This document shows, piece after piece, positions 57,790 through 64,000 of a stretch of DNA of 64,000 nt. The notes under the pieces were generated by a model that saw only the letters and a list, made by a program, of their open reading frames with translations, searched no databases and was not told the DNA's origin. The first letter of the stretch is position 1. Each line of letters begins with the position of its first letter. Origin of the DNA: Streptomyces sp. Root1304 (GTDB lineage: Bacteria > Actinomycetota > Actinomycetes > Streptomycetales > Streptomycetaceae); the NCBI RefSeq assembly GCF_001426405.1, contig NZ_LMEP01000023.1, forward strand, positions 210,484-274,483. The letters are read 5' to 3'. The position numbers and the translations under genes are program-made.

Positions 57790-59883
57790 TCACCCGCCGC
57801 TCACCGGCCCGCCGGTCGGCACCTGCGCCGGACCGATCTCGCACCACACCGCCTTGCCCTCGCCGCGCGGCTCCACCCCCCACCGCGAGGCCAGCGCGTC
57901 CAGGAGCAACAGCCCCCGGCCGGAGGTCGCCGCCTCGCCAGGGGTACGCCGGCGGGGCCAGGCGCTCGACCGGTCCTGCACCGAGAGCCGCACCCGCCGC
58001 ACCGGCTCGGGCAGCACCTCCAGGGTCAGTACGGCGCCCCCCTCGGTGTGCAGCAGCACGTTGACGAGCAGCTCCCCGGTCAGCAGCTCGGCGTCGTCCG
58101 CCAGTTCCGGCATGCCCCAGTCGCGGAGCGCCTGCCCCACCGCCGCACGCGCGTCGGAGAGGCCCTGCGGATCGGCCTGGTGGATGTACTGGTGGATCCG
58201 CGGCGCCCGGTGCGTGCCCGGGTCCGGGCTGCGCCGCAGCACGAGCAGCGCCACGTCGTCACCGGAACCCCAGCGTTCCCACAGCCGCTCGGAGAGATGG
58301 TCGGCCAGCGCCTCCGCCTGCGGCGGCCCGCTGCTGATCGCCTCCGACAGCGCGGCGAGACCGGACTCGATGTCCGAACCCGGCTGCTCGACGAGGCCGT
58401 CCGTGCACAGCACGAGGGTCTCCCCGGGGACCAGGTCGAGCCGGGTCTCCGGGAACTCCTCGTCCCCGAACACCGTCGCGAGCCCCAGCGGCATCCCGCC
58501 CCGCAGCTTGGGCTGCCCGACCCGGCCGTCGGTGTGCCGGATCAGCGGCCCGAGATGCCCGGCCCGTACCGCGCGCAGGGTGCCGCTCGCCAGGTCCACC
58601 TGCGCGTACGTGCAGGTCGCGAAACGGTTGGTGTCCAGTTCGGCGAGGAAGCGGGAGGCGCGCGCCAGGACCGTCGACGGGGCGTGGCCCTCACCCGCGT
58701 ACGCGCGCAGGGCGATCCGCAGCTGCCCCATGATGGCGGCGGCGTGGGTGTCGTGGCCCTGGACGTCGCCGACGACGATCCCGACCCGGCCGCGGGGGAG
58801 CGCGATCACGTCGTACCAGTCGCCGCCGACCTGCCGCCCGCTCCACGCCGCGTGGTAGCGGACCGCGATCTCCCCGCCGGTGATCTCCGGGATGCGGCGC
58901 GGCAGCATCGTCGCCTGGAGGCCGGTCGCCAGCTCCCGCTCCTCGTCGAAGAGGATCGCCCGCTGGAGCGACTGGGCGACGATCGCCGCGAGACCCAGCG
59001 CGAGGTTGCGCTCGTCGGGGTTGAAGGAGGTGCGGCCCCGGTAGAACAGGGCCATGCCGCCGAGCGACCGGGCCTGGGCCACCAGCGGCAGGTAGCAGGC
59101 AGCGCGGAAGTCCAGCTGGGCCACGTACGGCGCGAGTTCGGGGAAGTCCCGCCCCAGTGACGGGAACGAGGACACGAACCGGGGCCGGCCGCTCAGTACG
59201 GCCTCGGCCAGCGGCAGCCCCCGGTCCAGCCGTCGGATCCGCAGGTCGTCGAGCACGTCGAGGGATTCGCCGCTCAGCGCGATGATGTTGAGGGAACCGT
59301 TCTCCACGAGGCCCAGCGCGAGTCCGTCCGCGCCGAGCCGGGCGAGCCCGCCGGGGCCCGTCAGGGCGGCCGTCACGTCGTCCACCGTGACCGCCCGGGA
59401 CAGCGCGTTCGTCGTCCGCTCGACGATGCTCGTCTGGACCTCGCGCCGCTTCTCCAGCTCCTGGACGAACGCGAAGCGGGTGACCTCGGCGGTGGTGTCC
59501 CGCACGACGCCGACGATCCGCCGGGCCCGCCCGTCCGGCGAGCGCAGGATCCGCGCCTGCACATGCGTCCAGTGGGGTGATCCGTCGCTCTGCGGAATCG
59601 GGAAGTGCGCCGTGTACGAGACCTCACCGCTGGTCACCGCCTCGCGCACGACGTCTTCGAGCCGGCCCCGCTCCTCGGGCGAGAGCCGTGCGACGAGCGA
59701 CGCCGGACGGCCGTCGTAGGCGTCCGGGGCCAGCCCGAAGACCAGCAGCCCCGACTTGTCGACATCGATGGTGCCCGTGTCGAGATCCCAGTCGAAGCTG
59801 CCGGTCCGGTTCATGGCGAGCCACTCGGCGGGCCCGATCTCGCCACTGCGCGTACGCCGGTCTTCATCGGTCATCCTCCCCAT
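57790..59883 (-). CDS. PAS-GAF-PP2C (SpoIIE) phosphatase with HATPase domain
   Basis: A 697-residue signalling protein. PAS at about 20-145 (GSFDWDLDTGTIDVDKSGLLVFGL...DGRARRIVGVVRDTTAEV), GAF at about 155-325, the SpoIIE/PP2C phosphatase at 345-565 (WSGRQVGGDWYDVIAL, VVGDVQGHDTHAAAIMGQLR, LVLCTDGLVEQPGSDIE, GSGDDVALLVLRR) and a C-terminal HATPase_c anti-sigma kinase-like domain (ELLTGELLVNVLLHTEGGAVLTLEV, SGRGLLLLDALASRWGV). Such proteins dephosphorylate anti-anti-sigma factors and in some cases phosphorylate them, feeding the partner-switching control of stress sigma factors. The start may be ATG at 59883 or at 59874. Divergent from the SARP gene. Confidence 0.92.
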   Translation of the reverse strand: MGRMTDEDRRTRSGEIGPAEWLAMNRTGSFDWDLDTGTIDVDKSGLLVFGLAPDAYDGRPASLVARLSPEERGRLEDVVREAVTSGEVSYTAHFPIPQSDGSPHWTHVQARILRSPDGRARRIVGVVRDTTAEVTRFAFVQELEKRREVQTSIVERTTNALSRAVTVDDVTAALTGPGGLARLGADGLALGLVENGSLNIIALSGESLDVLDDLRIRRLDRGLPLAEAVLSGRPRFVSSFPSLGRDFPELAPYVAQLDFRAACYLPLVAQARSLGGMALFYRGRTSFNPDERNLALGLAAIVAQSLQRAILFDEERELATGLQATMLPRRIPEITGGEIAVRYHAAWSGRQVGGDWYDVIALPRGRVGIVVGDVQGHDTHAAAIMGQLRIALRAYAGEGHAPSTVLARASRFLAELDTNRFATCTYAQVDLASGTLRAVRAGHLGPLIRHTDGRVGQPKLRGGMPLGLATVFGDEEFPETRLDLVPGETLVLCTDGLVEQPGSDIESGLAALSEAISSGPPQAEALADHLSERLWERWGSGDDVALLVLRRSPDPGTHRAPRIHQYIHQADPQGLSDARAAVGQALRDWGMPELADDAELLTGELLVNVLLHTEGGAVLTLEVLPEPVRRVRLSVQDRSSAWPRRRTPGEAATSGRGLLLLDALASRWGVEPRGEGKAVWCEIGPAQVPTGGPVSGG

Positions 59884-60024
59884 TGTCGAACCCGTACCCC
59901 TCCGACGCCATGGCGGTGACACGGCGTGGCGCGGGTTCGCCGCGGCGGGACGCGCGGCCCGGGGACGCGCGGGGCGGCCCGTATCGACGACGGGGGCCCG
60001 GCGCCGACGGGGCAGAATGGGCCG

Positions 60025-63000
60025 GTGCAGCCGTCCTACCGTGTCCTCGGTCCCTGTCAGGCCTTCCGTACCGACGACGGTACGGAGGCGGGTCTCGGCG
60101 GTGCCCGGCTCCGCGCGCTCCTGACCGCGCTCGCCGCGACGGGCGGCGGGGCCGTCGGTACGCGCGCGTTGATCGACCAGGTGTGGGCCGACACGGACCC
60201 CGCCGACGCCCCCGGCCAGGACCGTACGGAAGCCCTCCAGGCGCTCGTCGGACGCCTGCGCCGGGCGGTGGGCCGGGAGGCGGTCGTCTCCGTGCCCGGC
60301 GGCTACCGGCTGGCCGCCGGCCCGGACGACATCGACCTCCACCGGTTCGAACGGCTCGCCACCGAGGGAGCCGCCGCCCTCGCCGAGGGGCATGCCGACC
60401 GCGCGGCCGTCCTCCTCGACGAGGCCCTGGGCCTGTGGCGCGGGCCCGCCCTCGCCGACCTGCCCGGCAGGGACACCGACCCCCTCGTCGTACGGATCGA
60501 ACAACGACACCGCCAGGCCCGACGCGACCGGCTCGCCGCCGACCTCGCCCTGGGCCGGGCCACCGAGGTCCTCGCGCCGCTGGCCGCGCTCGCCGCCGGG
60601 CAGCCGCTCGACGAACCGCTCCAGGCCCTGCGGATCCGCGCGCTGCGGGCGTCCGGGCGTCCGGCGGAGGCCCTGGCGGCGTACGAGGAGGTGCGCGCGA
60701 GCCTCGCGGACCGCCTGGGCACGGACCCGGGGCCGGAACTGCGGGCGCTGCACGCGGAGCTCCTGGCGGCGGCTCCCGCCGGCCGGCCCGCGCCGACATC
60801 GCGGCCCGCGCCTGTGGGGATCGCTCCGGAGGGGCCGGTTCCCGACGGGTCGGCTCCCGTGGGGGCGGCCCCCGACGGGTCGTCCCCCGGGGGGTCCGGG
60901 CCCTCCTCGTACCCTCCGGCCGGTGTCCTCCCCGCCCGGCTGACCTCGTTCATCGGGCGCGGCGGCGAACTGGACGCGCTCGCCGCCGGGTGGGGCGAGC
61001 GGCGGCTCGTCACCCTCACCGGGCCCGGCGGCGTGGGCAAGACACGGCTGGCCCTGGAGGCGGCGGAGACGTACGAGGGGCGGGTCCATCTCGCCGAACT
61101 CGCCTCCGTGCGCGAGGAGTCCACCGTCGCCGCCGCCGTCCTCACCGCCCTCGGCGGGCGCGGCACCCGGCTCTGGCGCAGCCCGCCCGTCCCCGACAGC
61201 GCATCCGGGGACCCGTTCGCCGAACTGGTGGAGCACTGCGCGGGGCGGCGCCTGCTGCTCGTCCTCGACAACTGCGAGCACGTGGTCGACGCGGCCGCCT
61301 CCCTCGTCCAGGCGCTGCTGACGCGCTGCCCGGGCGTGACCGTGCTCGCGACGAGCCGGGAGGCGCTGGGGGTGCCGGGGGAGGTGGTGCGGCCCCTGGG
61401 CCCCTTGCCCATGGAGATGGCCTTGCGCCTGCTGGGGGAGCGGGGTGCGGCGGCACGGCCGGGCTTCGCCATGGGCGAGGACGAGGGCGCGGCCGAGGAG
61501 GTGTGCCGCCGCCTGGACGGTTTGCCCCTGGCGATCGAGCTGGCTGCGGCGCGGCTGCGGGTGCTGTCGGTGCGGCAGATCGCGGACCGGCTCGACGACC
61601 GGTTCCGGCTGCTGACGACGGGGGCGCGGACCGTGCTGCCGCGCCAGCAGACCCTGCGGGCGGTGGTGGACTGGTCGTGGGAGCTGCTTGACGCGTCGGA
61701 ACGGGCGGTGCTGCGACGGCTCGCGGTGTTCACGGGGGGTACGGACCTGGCGGGGGCGGAGGCCGTCTGCGCGGGCGAGGGCGCGGGGGGTGCGCGAGAG
61801 GCAGAACCGGAGGGTGCGGTCGACGGGGCGTGCCTCCCCGGGCCCCTGGAGTCCGCGGAGGCGCCGGACGTCCTGAGCGAGCTGGACGTGCTGGACCTCC
61901 TCGGTGCCCTTGTCGACAAGTCGTTGGTGGTGGCCGATCCCGGCCGGGACGGGGGCGACACGCGTTTCCGTCTCCTGGAGACCGTCGCGGAGTACGCGGC
62001 GGAGCGGCTGGCGGAGTCCGGGGAGCGCGCGGCGGTGGAGCGGCGCCATCTCACGTACTACCGGGAGCTGGCGCGCCGGACCGAGCCGGAGATGCGGGGC
62101 CGGGGACAGATCGCCGCCCTCGCCCGCTTCGAGCGCGAGCACGGCAATCTGCGCGGCGCCCTGCGGACGGCCGTCGCCCTCCGCGACGAGCAGGAGGTGC
62201 TCTGCCTCGTCCACTCGCTCAGCTGGTTCTGGCAGCTGCGCAACCACCAGGTCGACGCCCGGACCTGGGCGGTCGAGGCGGGCCGGCTGGGCCCCGACCC
62301 GTTCGCGGAGCCCGTCCGTCCCGCCGGGCCCCTGGACGGGCGGTGCACGGACGTGCCCCTGCCGTGGACCGGCGAACGGCTCCGGGAGGCGCGCCGCGGC
62401 GGACGCATGTTCGCGCTCGCCACCGAGGGCGGCGACGGTGCCACCGCGCTCGAACGCCCGGAGACCCGCGCCCGGCTCGCCGCGCTCGTCTCGGCGTACC
62501 GTCCGGGACTTCCGCAGACCTGCCGCCAGCCGGGCAGCATGTGGCACTTCGCCCGCCTCATGACGGGGGAACTCGACACCCTCGACGCGGCCCTCACGGC
62601 GATCGTCCGGGCCTGCCGCGACCACGCCCCCGGCTGGGACCTGGCCTTCGCCCTCCTCATGCGGGCCAAACTCGCCGGTCGGGGCCCCGACGCCGCCGAG
62701 GCGCTCGCCCTCTTCGAGGCCGCGGGCGACTCGTGGGGGATCGCCGAAGCCCTGGCCGCCCGGGGCGAGGCCTACGAGCGCGCGGGCCGGCTCGCCGAGG
62801 CCGCCGCCGACTTCGAGCGGGCCGCGGACGCCGCCGCCCGGGTCGGCGCGCGCTCCCAGGTCCCCGTCTTCACGGCGCGCCTGGCCGCCGTACGGCTCCG
62901 GCTCCGCCCGGACGGCGACGAGGCCGCCGAACGGCTCCTCGTCGAGGCGGCCGACGCAGCGGGGCAGTGGGGCGCCGAGTCGGCGGGCTCCGCCCGGCTG

Positions 63001-63615
63001 CTGCTCGCCCAGCACTACGGCCACACCGGTCGGACCGACCTCGCGAGGAAGCAACTCACTCTCCTGGAGGGTGAGTTCGGGGACGTCACTCCCGCACTGT
63101 TCTGGGGTCTCGTCGGCGGGGCGTGGGCCTGGCTGGACTGTCTGGACGGCGCGTACGACCGGGCCGTGGCGCGGCTCGGGCGGGCCGTCGACGACGTGGA
63201 GACCCTCGCCCACCTGGTCGCCCCGCACCTCGTCGTCGTCCAGTTCGCGACGGCCGCGTGGGCCCTCGGCGGGCACGGCCGGCCGGGCGACGCCGGTACG
63301 GGCGCCGGGCTCCTCGGGGCGTACGACACCCACGCCGGGGACGACACCGGCGGCGGGTTCCGCCCCTTCGCCCCGCAGACGGAGGCCCTGATCCGGGGCC
63401 GGGCCGAGCGGAGCCTGCGCGCGGCCCTCTCCCCGCGGGAGTACACGCACCGGTACGCCGAGGGGGCGGCGCTCACCCTCAGGTCCGCCGCGACGCTCCT
63501 CCGTGACGTGGCGGCGGCCGGGGGCCCGTACCCGCCGTCCGAGGGCCCCGGCACGCCACCGGATGCGGTGCCGGGGACCGGACACGAGAATGGCGAGTGC
63601 CGGAAGAACACGTAG
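60025..63615 (+). CDS. AfsR/SARP-family regulator with BTAD, NB-ARC and TPR regions
   Basis: A 1196-residue regulator. Residues 1-95 form the OmpR-type winged helix (YRVLGPCQAFRTDDG..., VGTRALIDQVWADTDPADAPGQDRTEALQALVGRLRRAVG, VSVPGGYRLA), 100-250 the bacterial transcriptional activation domain (BTAD), and a Pro/Gly-rich linker of repeated PEG/PDG/PVG triplets follows. An NB-ARC ATPase begins near 333 (GPGGVGKTRLA; LLLVLDNCEHVVDAAA is Walker B), and the C-terminal 500 residues are helical TPR-like. This is the AfsR architecture. GTG at 60025 fits; the frame to 59926 lacks a signal. No biosynthetic gene cluster is adjacent, so its targets are distant or unknown. Confidence 0.9.
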   Translation: MQPSYRVLGPCQAFRTDDGTEAGLGGARLRALLTALAATGGGAVGTRALIDQVWADTDPADAPGQDRTEALQALVGRLRRAVGREAVVSVPGGYRLAAGPDDIDLHRFERLATEGAAALAEGHADRAAVLLDEALGLWRGPALADLPGRDTDPLVVRIEQRHRQARRDRLAADLALGRATEVLAPLAALAAGQPLDEPLQALRIRALRASGRPAEALAAYEEVRASLADRLGTDPGPELRALHAELLAAAPAGRPAPTSRPAPVGIAPEGPVPDGSAPVGAAPDGSSPGGSGPSSYPPAGVLPARLTSFIGRGGELDALAAGWGERRLVTLTGPGGVGKTRLALEAAETYEGRVHLAELASVREESTVAAAVLTALGGRGTRLWRSPPVPDSASGDPFAELVEHCAGRRLLLVLDNCEHVVDAAASLVQALLTRCPGVTVLATSREALGVPGEVVRPLGPLPMEMALRLLGERGAAARPGFAMGEDEGAAEEVCRRLDGLPLAIELAAARLRVLSVRQIADRLDDRFRLLTTGARTVLPRQQTLRAVVDWSWELLDASERAVLRRLAVFTGGTDLAGAEAVCAGEGAGGAREAEPEGAVDGACLPGPLESAEAPDVLSELDVLDLLGALVDKSLVVADPGRDGGDTRFRLLETVAEYAAERLAESGERAAVERRHLTYYRELARRTEPEMRGRGQIAALARFEREHGNLRGALRTAVALRDEQEVLCLVHSLSWFWQLRNHQVDARTWAVEAGRLGPDPFAEPVRPAGPLDGRCTDVPLPWTGERLREARRGGRMFALATEGGDGATALERPETRARLAALVSAYRPGLPQTCRQPGSMWHFARLMTGELDTLDAALTAIVRACRDHAPGWDLAFALLMRAKLAGRGPDAAEALALFEAAGDSWGIAEALAARGEAYERAGRLAEAAADFERAADAAARVGARSQVPVFTARLAAVRLRLRPDGDEAAERLLVEAADAAGQWGAESAGSARLLLAQHYGHTGRTDLARKQLTLLEGEFGDVTPALFWGLVGGAWAWLDCLDGAYDRAVARLGRAVDDVETLAHLVAPHLVVVQFATAAWALGGHGRPGDAGTGAGLLGAYDTHAGDDTGGGFRPFAPQTEALIRGRAERSLRAALSPREYTHRYAEGAALTLRSAATLLRDVAAAGGPYPPSEGPGTPPDAVPGTGHENGECRKNT

Positions 63616-63623
63616 GAGGCGGC

Positions 63624-63824
63624 ATGAACGCTGAGCCCGACAAGACGTCCCCGGGGGACTTCCCGACGCCCGACCGGCTGCTGCACGCCGGATCGGAGGG
63701 CGAGTTCACGGCGGAGGACCTGGTCCTCGCCTCCGGCCGTGACGTGAATCCGAAGAATCTGGCCTGGGCGGAACGCCGTATGGCCGAGAAGGGTCGCGCC
63801 TCCATGGACGAGCTGCTGCCTTAG
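63624..63824 (+). CDS. Small hypothetical protein whose stop codon lies in a transposon end
   Basis: A 66-residue acidic protein (MNAEPDKTSPGDFPTPDRLLHAGSEGEFTAEDLVLASGRDVNPKNLAWAERRMAEKG). TAGGAGG lies five bases before ATG at 63624, and the gene starts eight bases after the SARP stop, so it is likely cotranscribed. Its TAG stop (63822-63824) is formed by the first bases of the palindromic element that follows, so the original C-terminus may differ. Family not recognised. Confidence 0.65.
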   Translation: MNAEPDKTSPGDFPTPDRLLHAGSEGEFTAEDLVLASGRDVNPKNLAWAERRMAEKGRASMDELLP

Positions 63825-64000
63825 GTCGTGTCCGGAAAGTCCCGTCTGGCCCGCGACGCCTGGCACGCACGCTCGCCGCGTTGCCGGAAGGCCCTAGTAG
63901 CTCCGCTACGAGGGCCTTCCGGCGCCTTGCGATCGCACGCACCAGACGCCGCGGGCCCTGCCCTGCGGGCAGACGGCGCTACTTTCCGGACACGACCTAG
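63822..64000. mobile_element. Palindromic MITE-like element with 19-bp terminal inverted repeats (right edge)
   Basis: TAGGTCGTGTCCGGAAAGT at 63822-63840 has a perfect inverted copy at 63981-63999, spanning about 178 bp with no room for a transposase. The interior is itself an extended imperfect palindrome: GCCGGAAGGCCCT (63883-63895) pairs with AGGGCCTTCCGGC (63911-63923) around a loop containing AGTAGC/GCTACG, flanked by further complementary GCACGC/GCGTGC blocks. This is what a MITE derived from an IS with these ends looks like. A target duplication cannot be judged because the right flank lies at the window edge. Confidence 0.85.

Noticed and set aside
57790..63585. A continuous 1931-codon minus-strand frame spanning the SARP gene and the phosphatase
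   Set aside because: Only the left third carries recognisable domains. The rest mirrors the SARP gene in a complementary frame; GC-rich third positions make such antisense frames open.
60025..63615. Evidence for a biosynthetic gene cluster around the SARP regulator
   Set aside because: No synthase, tailoring or resistance genes lie beside it within the window.
63822..64000. Factor-independent terminator only
   Set aside because: The 19-bp perfect outer repeats at both ends with an extended internal palindrome fit a transposable element better, though it may also terminate transcription.

Overview
The window is a chromosomal segment of a high-GC actinomycete, almost certainly a Streptomyces. 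Codons end overwhelmingly in G or C, GTG starts are common, operons often use ATGA/GTGA stop-start overlaps, and several families typical of Streptomyces are present (streptophobe-type membrane protein, AfsR/SARP regulator, SpoIIE/PP2C phosphatase, mycothiol-dependent isomerase-like protein, FBP-domain protein). I see no tRNA, rRNA, CRISPR array, prophage or complete insertion sequence. A palindromic MITE-like element fills the right edge.

Layout. 1-2.4 kb: a glycerol-type FGGY kinase and an FAD glycerol-3-phosphate-dehydrogenase-like oxidoreductase (cut by the window edge). 2.7-6.1 kb: a conserved hypothetical gene, an APC permease and a convergent GntR/HutC regulator. 6.3-12 kb: a DUF2252 protein, an FAD monooxygenase, a PadR regulator and 2,4-dienoyl-CoA reductase. 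12-15 kb: a cobalt ECF importer (cbiM-N-Q-O) behind a cobalamin riboswitch. 15-17.3 kb: the dhaK-L-M dihydroxyacetone kinase operon. 17.5-21.4 kb: a HAD hydrolase, an SRPBCC protein and a divergent NmtR-like ArsR regulator/P1B-4 metal ATPase pair. 21.5-28.2 kb: a DJ-1/PfpI protein, a GlxA-type AraC regulator divergent from a quinone-reductase-like enzyme, a maleylpyruvate-isomerase-like protein, a DUF1876 protein, a CBS-BON protein and a secreted beta-propeller.

28-38 kb: a secreted M19-type peptidase with a discoidin domain, a TetR regulator and a DEDDh exonuclease. Next comes a probable glutarate/lysine catabolism locus (GntR-FCD regulator, CaiB/BaiF CoA-transferase, divergent glutaryl-CoA dehydrogenase), then an FBP-domain protein, a MocR regulator, and a small ORF translationally coupled to a universal stress protein. 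38-46 kb: the most unusual region, holding a Ser/Thr/Pro-rich membrane-anchored protein (DUF6777-like), a streptophobe protein, a soluble Hanks-type kinase, an SH3-like protein and a 910-residue protein joining two FHA domains to an ABC transporter. 46-57 kb: a TetR/class II aldolase pair, a DUF3626 protein, a ThuA protein, a run of small orphan proteins (some zinc-ribbon-like), a methyltransferase, a VOC protein and a succinate-semialdehyde-type dehydrogenase. 57-64 kb: a PHP-HhH protein, a PAS-GAF-PP2C-HATPase phosphatase, a giant SARP/NB-ARC regulator, a small gene and the MITE.

Themes. C3 polyol metabolism appears twice (glycerol kinase-like and Dha operons). Cobalt uptake under B12 control lies about 4.6 kb from a probable cobalt/nickel exporter with its own repressor. 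Glutarate catabolism is grouped around a shared operator-rich intergenic region. The kinase/FHA/ABC cluster resembles the mycobacterial PknF-Rv1747 arrangement but carries extra Streptomyces-specific parts. Several regulator genes sit next to inverted repeats that look like their operators.
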